This document shows positions 21,540 through 25,339 of a DNA stretch of 25,339 nucleotides, one piece after another (the first letter of the stretch is position 1; the number at the start of each line of letters is the position of its first letter). The notes under the pieces were generated by a model that saw only the letters and a list, made by a program, of their open reading frames with translations, ran no database searches and was not told where the DNA came from. Position numbers and translations under genes: made by a program. This stretch comes from a virus. The stretch is from IMG/VR virus record IMGVR_UViG_3300042861_001814, positions 1 to 25,339 of that record. One strand, given 5' to 3'.

Positions 21540-22287
21540 TTGGATCAAGATCGAGCATGGGCTATTGGGCAAGCCAGAAGTTATGCTACTGGCCGACACG
21601 CTCGACGCTTCGCCCCATGAAGTGGTAGGGCATCTAGTCGCGTTTTGGCTTTGGGTGGACCTGAATCTGTCCCCAGATTGTCCCCAAGTGAAGGGGACAA
21701 AAAAGGGACTAGATAGGGTTGCAGGGAGGGACGGGTTTGCAGACGCCCTGGTTTCGGTCGGCTGGTTGTACGTTGAGGACGGCGTAGTTTCTATTCCTGG
21801 GTACGAGGTCCACCTGTCGAAAAGCGCGAAAGAACGTGCAAAAGGCCAGAAAAAGAAGGCTATGCAGCGGATAAAGCTGTCCCCTGAGAAGGGGGACAAA
21901 AAGGGGGACAAAACCGGGACGGAACAGGGGACCAGAGAAGAGAAGAGAAGAGAAGAGTATTCAAATATAGATACCCTGCCCGAATGGCTCAAAAAGGATT
22001 GGCTCCGATGGCTGGACTTTCGATTTGCCAAAGATGGGCAGTGGATGCCGGAGGCCCAAGCCGACGCGGTGATTATGGACTTGCTCCGAAGGGGTGAATT
22101 CAAGGCACTCAAGGACATCGAGTTTTCAATCCGCATCGGGGCGAAGAACATTTGCCATGATGACGGCGGGCAGGGCTTGCTAAAGCCGGTCGGCAGCCAA
22201 GCGGCAGGAACCCAATCCGGCAGGAAGCTAACCAACGCAGAAAAGACCCTCAAGCTCATCGAGGAAATGAACAATGAAAGTATCTGA
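21529..22287 (+). CDS. Phage replication initiator, O / replisome-organiser-like
   Basis: A 252-residue protein. DWIKIEHGLLGKPEVMLLADTLDASPHEVVGHLVAFWLWV (residues 4-43) and SVGWLYVEDGVVSIPGYEVH look like the N-terminal winged-helix domain of phage replisome organisers, which bind the origin. A Lys/Glu-rich linker (about 100-145) follows, then a helical C-terminal part (DWLRWLDFRFAKDG onward) that should bind the helicase loader. In lambda O the origin iterons lie in the linker-coding part; here too the linker region carries repeated GGGGACA words. The stop overlaps the start of the probable helicase loader gene. ATG 21529 has a weak AGGGG site. Confidence 0.65.
   Translation: MAGDWIKIEHGLLGKPEVMLLADTLDASPHEVVGHLVAFWLWVDLNLSPDCPQVKGTKKGLDRVAGRDGFADALVSVGWLYVEDGVVSIPGYEVHLSKSAKERAKGQKKKAMQRIKLSPEKGDKKGDKTGTEQGTREEKRREEYSNIDTLPEWLKKDWLRWLDFRFAKDGQWMPEAQADAVIMDLLRRGEFKALKDIEFSIRIGAKNICHDDGGQGLLKPVGSQAAGTQSGRKLTNAEKTLKLIEEMNNESI
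21667..21973 (+). other. Candidate replication origin inside the initiator gene
   Basis: TGTCCCC or its complement GGGGACA occurs at 21668, 21679, 21693, 21878, 21892 and 21904, with near copies at 21705 and 21927, in two clusters of mixed orientation. A purine tract of repeated GAGAA (21934-21957) is followed directly by AT-rich TATTCAAATATAGATA (21958-21973), a plausible unwinding element. The order iterons, purine tract, AT-rich segment resembles the lambda-type origin in gene O. Confidence 0.5.
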
Positions 22288-22741
22288 AAATCGAGAATTT
22301 TTCACGCGGATTGCTATGATTCACTTTCCGAGTCTTGGCACTTACTTGAACAAAGAGACAAGCAGCGTACTCGGGACGATCGACGCTTGGGCAATGACTC
22401 TCCGGGATATTACAACCCAAGAGGCTATCTCTGTGGTCTATCGATGGTCCAAGGACGAACTACCAAGGCCCCAATACTACGAGCTAGGCGATTTCGCCTT
22501 GCATCTTCGGGCGGTTGTATTGCAGGATCGCGCCAACGCTCGCAAGGCCCAATTGGTTGATATGATTCGGGACCGGGAAGAACCCAGGGGCAACTACAGC
22601 CATGTTTCGCTGCGGCCATACATCGCCAGGGTGCTTGAATCGGGCGAACAATGCAAACTCGGCAAGATCACCAAAGCGGAACACTACGCGACCAGGGACC
22701 AAGTCCTAGCGGATTTGGCAGCAGCTCAGGTGCGACGATGA
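22274..22741 (+). CDS. Probable helicase loader
   Basis: A 155-residue helical protein following the initiator gene, with GAGGAAA seven bases before ATG 22274. The pattern IDAWAMTLRDITTQEAISVVYRW followed by PRPQYYELGDF resembles small loader proteins of the phage replicative helicase (G40P-loader / phage P-like group), which bring the DnaB-type helicase to the initiator complex. Gene order (initiator then loader) agrees. No ATPase motif is present, as expected for that group. The replicative helicase itself is not seen, so the host's is probably used. Confidence 0.5.
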   Translation: MKVSENREFFTRIAMIHFPSLGTYLNKETSSVLGTIDAWAMTLRDITTQEAISVVYRWSKDELPRPQYYELGDFALHLRAVVLQDRANARKAQLVDMIRDREEPRGNYSHVSLRPYIARVLESGEQCKLGKITKAEHYATRDQVLADLAAAQVRR

Positions 22742-22896
22742 CCGACGACGAAAAGACCCGCAACCTCCAGGACAAAGTGTACTGGTTGGAATTGCGGGTG
22801 AAGATTTTACAGGAAAGAAACAAGGAGCTTAGGCAATGGATCACAAAACTAACGAACAAGAACCATCCAGCAAGGAGGGCGGGCAAGTGCAAATAG
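22738..22896 (+). CDS. Small coiled-coil protein
   Basis: A 52-residue protein from ATG 22738 in an ATGA overlap. Residues 9-40 form a heptad-like helix (LQDKVYWLELRVKILQERNK), with a basic tail. Oligomerising accessory protein; family unknown. Confidence 0.5.
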   Translation: MTDDEKTRNLQDKVYWLELRVKILQERNKELRQWITKLTNKNHPARRAGKCK

Positions 22897-23036
22897 GCGA
22901 TACCGTTTGGGTTAAAGCCAAGGTGGCCGAAGTCGACAACGTTAGCGCGAGGCTGACAACGGAAGTCTACGGTCAAAGTTTTTGGGCGGCGAACAAAGAG
23001 TTTTCAAAAACAGGAATCGAGGTGCAAGGTGAGTGA
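22887..23036 (+). CDS. Small SH3/KOW-like beta-barrel protein
   Basis: A 49-residue product if translation starts at GTG 22887, which lies eight bases after GGAGG. An ATG at 22836 in the same frame would overlap the previous gene by 61 bases and lacks a good site. IGDTVWVKAKVAEVDN and QSFWAANKEF match the start of the next gene, so they are paralogous small beta modules. Function unknown. Confidence 0.5.
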   Translation: MQIGDTVWVKAKVAEVDNVSARLTTEVYGQSFWAANKEFSKTGIEVQGE

Positions 23037-23754
23037 GTTTAGAGTTGGCGATAAGGTTTTGGTGTTGTGCAAAGTGATTGAGCCATGCGAGAGCCTAGTA
23101 AAGGTCACGCCGAGCGGCAACGATAGCTGGTTTTGGGCTGCCTGGGAACAATGCCGACCCGTCGAGCCGGAAGCCAAGCAGCCAACCCGAGGGCAGAAGC
23201 TAGCCGAGCGAACGATGAAAGCGATTTGGGCGGCGAATGATTCGGTGAGCGAAACGCCAGTTGTCGAAGCTTGCACCAAAACCGCAAACGATCAGTTGCT
23301 ACAGTCGCTGAAGGATTATCCGTTTGGCGAGCCGTCCAACTGTCCGGAAATTCCGGATAGTTCAAGCAAGCCTTTGGCGGTTGGCGATGCGGTGCAATTT
23401 GTTTTGCCGGGGCATAAGAGGCACGGGACGGAAGGCACCTTGAAATCGATTCACCACGGGCCAAGGAACGCTTACCTTTTCGTTTCTAATTGCGGCCAGT
23501 TCCATCGCTATTGCACGATCGCGGAATTGGAGCACTACGACCAAGCCGAGACCGTGGACGTTAAAGGCTCGATGCAATCGCTCGACGGCGCCGACACGAT
23601 CCAAGCGGGTGATTTGCAATGGACCGACAGGGACGGCAAATACCGGCTATGCAATTTCACGATCGGGATGCGGGTCCACGAAGCAATCCAGCGGGGCAAG
23701 GCTCACGGGGAAAAGTGGGTGTTCTATCGGAAGTTCCAGGAGGTGGGCGAATGA
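23029..23754 (+). CDS. Hypothetical protein with SH3/KOW-like modules
   Basis: A 241-residue protein from GTG 23029 after GAGG. Residues 3-45 (FRVGDKVLVLCKVIEP, SWFWAAWEQC) repeat the module of the previous gene. A second module lies near residues 117-160 (AVGDAVQFVLPGHKRHGTEGTLKSI), with the GD...GTxG pattern of KOW-like domains that contact nucleic acid or ribosomal partners. A linker of about 70 residues separates them, and the C-terminus is mixed alpha/beta. Role unknown. The stop overlaps the next start. Confidence 0.55.
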   Translation: MSEFRVGDKVLVLCKVIEPCESLVKVTPSGNDSWFWAAWEQCRPVEPEAKQPTRGQKLAERTMKAIWAANDSVSETPVVEACTKTANDQLLQSLKDYPFGEPSNCPEIPDSSSKPLAVGDAVQFVLPGHKRHGTEGTLKSIHHGPRNAYLFVSNCGQFHRYCTIAELEHYDQAETVDVKGSMQSLDGADTIQAGDLQWTDRDGKYRLCNFTIGMRVHEAIQRGKAHGEKWVFYRKFQEVGE

Positions 23755-23918
23755 AGATCAGGCAAGCAAAAAAAATCTTTCGGCGAATGGTCCGAGGCAG
23801 AAAAGCCAATAAGTATATCATTGGCCTAAAAAGAACGACCTACAGGAAAGCACTCGATTACGCTGGCAATTGCGTAGTTCTGAAATATCGCAGCCGACGA
23901 AAGGAGGTGGTCGAATGA
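23751..23918 (+). CDS. Small very basic protein
   Basis: A 55-residue protein rich in Lys and Arg (KIFRRMVRGRKANKY), started at the ATGA overlap with a CCAGGAGG site. It probably binds nucleic acid. Its stop overlaps the RusA start. The longer frame reaching 23619 lies over the previous gene and is rejected. Confidence 0.55.
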   Translation: MKIRQAKKIFRRMVRGRKANKYIIGLKRTTYRKALDYAGNCVVLKYRSRRKEVVE

Positions 23919-24319
23919 AAATCTTCATCCCAGGCGAACCGATCGCACAACCACGGGTCAAGGTCTCGACTCGAGGCGGCTTTGCGAGGGCCTACGTTGA
24001 CGCTAAACATCCGATTCACGCCTACAAGCAAGCAATCAGGCTGGCTTACGTCAACGCAGGCGGCGAGGTGCTAGAGGGCCCGGTTGAAGTTCGGATAGCT
24101 TGCTGGTTTGAACGACCGAAAGGCCACAGCAAGAAGCGACGGCAGCAGCGAGAACCGAAGACCACAAAGCCCGACTTGGACAATGTAGGTAAGGCAATCC
24201 TCGATGCACTCAACGAAATCGCCTACAATGACGATGGGCAAGTGTACAGGCTGACGGTCGAAAAGTGGTACGTTGGCCCCTACGATTTGATTGGAACAAT
24301 TATCGAGGTGACCCAATGA
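23915..24319 (+). CDS. rusA: RusA-like Holliday junction resolvase
   Basis: A 134-residue protein of the RusA family. PGEPIAQPRVKV is the N-terminal signature. KPDLDNVGKAILDALN (D87, D89, K93) and YNDDGQV (D106, D107) contain the metal-binding aspartates and lysine of the active site. It should cut four-way junctions that arise in recombination or replication, before packaging. GGAGGTGG precedes the ATG. Length is normal. Confidence 0.85.
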   Translation: MKIFIPGEPIAQPRVKVSTRGGFARAYVDAKHPIHAYKQAIRLAYVNAGGEVLEGPVEVRIACWFERPKGHSKKRRQQREPKTTKPDLDNVGKAILDALNEIAYNDDGQVYRLTVEKWYVGPYDLIGTIIEVTQ

Positions 24320-24714
24320 CCAAACGCAAAAACATATATCTTTGTGGGCGAATCAACGGATGCACGGATGCCGAGTGCAAAGACTGGCGAACGCTAGCCA
24401 AGCAACTTCTGTCTGAGCATAATTGCATCGACCCTATGCGGCGAGATTATCGCGGATGCGAAAACATCTACGCTTACGAGATCATCGAGAAAGACAAGGA
24501 GGACATCGACAACAGCGAAATCATTTTGGTTTGGATTGACAAGCCAAGTTTCGGAACGGCGATGGAAATCATGTACGCCAACATGAACGGGCAGACGGTT
24601 TTCGTAGTAAACAATATAGGCGATGCGTTATCGCCTTGGGTTGCGTACCATGCAACATTGGTCTTTAACACTTTACAAGATGCTTGCGAAGCAATTAACA
24701 GAGGTGCGTTTTGA
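24316..24714 (+). CDS. Nucleoside 2-deoxyribosyltransferase-like (DUF4406-type) protein
   Basis: A 132-residue protein, ATG 24316 in an ATGA overlap. NIYLCGRING, DPMRRDYRG, KDKEDIDNSEIILVWIDK and FGTAMEIMYA (G80-T81 ... E84) follow the nucleoside 2-deoxyribosyltransferase fold, with the acid in GTxxE as the likely nucleophile. Phage members may process modified nucleotides, but many of the DUF4406 type are uncharacterised. The next gene may be TGT-like, so both could serve base modification. Confidence 0.6.
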   Translation: MTKRKNIYLCGRINGCTDAECKDWRTLAKQLLSEHNCIDPMRRDYRGCENIYAYEIIEKDKEDIDNSEIILVWIDKPSFGTAMEIMYANMNGQTVFVVNNIGDALSPWVAYHATLVFNTLQDACEAINRGAF

Positions 24715-25339
24715 TAGTAATGCCAGCGAATTCAACCGGGTGGTTTTGGCACTGTCTTGCAAGAGAGACGGGTCGGATTGGACATCTTTACTCCCCAGGG
24801 GCTCAGCGCGGGCCGTTTCCCTGGTTTCCTTTTGCGTTGGACAACGGCGCGTTTTCGTGCTGGGATCGACACGCAAACATATTTGATTTCGACAAGTGGA
24901 ATTCAATCGAACCGAAATGGCAGCGGATGATTGAGTGGGCAGGGCTTGGTGTTCAGACCCCTCGATGGGCTATCGTTCCAGACGTTCCAGGAAATGCCGA
25001 AGCGACCTTAGAGCGATGGGGCAAGTACGTTCAGCGGGTTCACGATTGCGAAATCAACGCGGCTATCGCGGTGCAAGACGGAATGACCGTCGAACAAGTT
25101 AAGGCATTGCGACCCGGGCCGGTTGTGATTTGCGTAGGCGGGACCGATGAATTCAAATGGGGAACGCTCCAACAGTGGACAACCAATTTTCCAAGGGTCC
25201 ACGTTTTGAGAGTTAACCAACCGGACAAACTCAACTTCCTGGAATCGCTAGGCGTTGAGTCTTGCGACGGGACCGGATGGAATCGAGGCAACCGAAAGCA
25301 GACCAAGGGCGTTGAGGAATGGGCCAGAAACAAGCCGAC
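24711..25339 (+). CDS. Deazaguanine transglycosylase (TGT/DpdA)-like protein, 3' end cut
   Basis: An open frame with no stop to the window end, at least 209 codons. TTG 24711 lies six bases after GAGG and overlaps the previous stop; ATG 24720 in the same frame is an alternative. PDVPGNAEATLERW, AIAVQDGMTVEQV, VVICVGGTDEFKWGTLQQW and HVLRVNQPDKLNFLESLGVESCDGTGW follow a barrel-type pattern I know from phage and actinobacterial TGT-like proteins (DpdA-type group). Those exchange guanine for deazaguanine in DNA or tRNA. D in PDV could be the nucleophile. No deazaguanine synthesis genes lie in the window. The exact substrate is open. Confidence 0.45.
   Translation, partial: MIVMPANSTGWFWHCLARETGRIGHLYSPGAQRGPFPWFPFALDNGAFSCWDRHANIFDFDKWNSIEPKWQRMIEWAGLGVQTPRWAIVPDVPGNAEATLERWGKYVQRVHDCEINAAIAVQDGMTVEQVKALRPGPVVICVGGTDEFKWGTLQQWTTNFPRVHVLRVNQPDKLNFLESLGVESCDGTGWNRGNRKQTKGVEEWARNKP

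Noticed and set aside
21510-22274. A 254-residue minus-strand open frame opposite the replication initiator
   Set aside because: It mirrors a plus-strand gene with family-like sequence and overlaps, is Ser/Pro/Phe-rich as antisense frames usually are, and has no partner genes on that strand.

Overview
The window is one arm of a tailed double-stranded DNA phage or prophage, and every gene I accept reads on the + strand. The tail genes lack a visible sheath and include a tube protein, a frameshifted chaperone pair and a 643-residue tape measure, which points to a siphovirus. No integrase, repressor, terminase, portal or capsid gene lies in the window, so I cannot tell a free phage from a prophage. 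The host is unproven. The moderately GC-rich sequence, the very cysteine-rich tail-region protein and the style of several small hypothetical proteins remind me of Planctomycetota phages and prophages, but this is a recollection and not a demonstrated match.

Region 1 (1-9519) is the head-tail, tail and post-tail block: a partial head-tail connector, a head-tail joining protein, a gp10-like neck protein, a tail completion protein, the tail tube, a G/GT-type tail assembly chaperone with a canonical A AAA AAA slippery site, and the tape measure. Next come three proteins of unknown function, including a 465-residue protein with 39 cysteines. After it lie an ERV/ALR-like small protein, a calcineurin-like phosphoesterase and an HExxH protein. 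Stops and starts overlap or abut through most of the block. A stem plus T-run at 9484-9549 probably ends this transcription unit.

Region 2 (9550-18300) starts with a candidate sigma70-type promoter (9614-9642). It runs through many small early-type genes, most of them coupled by ATGA or TAATG overlaps. Recognisable members are a RecE-like exonuclease, a RecT annealing protein and a staphylococcal-nuclease-like enzyme. Three or four very small membrane peptides are also present. A 37-bp direct repeat brackets one gene.

Region 3 (18318-25339) is the DNA modification and replication block. It holds a helicase-methyltransferase fusion, an intergenic segment that looks like a structured RNA with competing hairpins and a terminator, and a replication initiator-like gene. 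The initiator is preceded by two interleaved long inverted repeats (pseudoknot topology) and a perfect DnaA box. Its coding sequence contains iteron-like GGGGACA/TGTCCCC copies and a purine tract, as in lambda-type origins. A probable helicase loader, SH3-like small proteins, a RusA-like resolvase, a deoxyribosyltransferase-like protein and a TGT/DpdA-like protein cut by the window end follow.

Together the genes describe a phage that assembles a non-contractile tail, replicates from an origin probably inside its initiator gene, recombines with RecE/RecT plus RusA, and probably modifies its DNA. No holin or endolysin is recognisable in this window.
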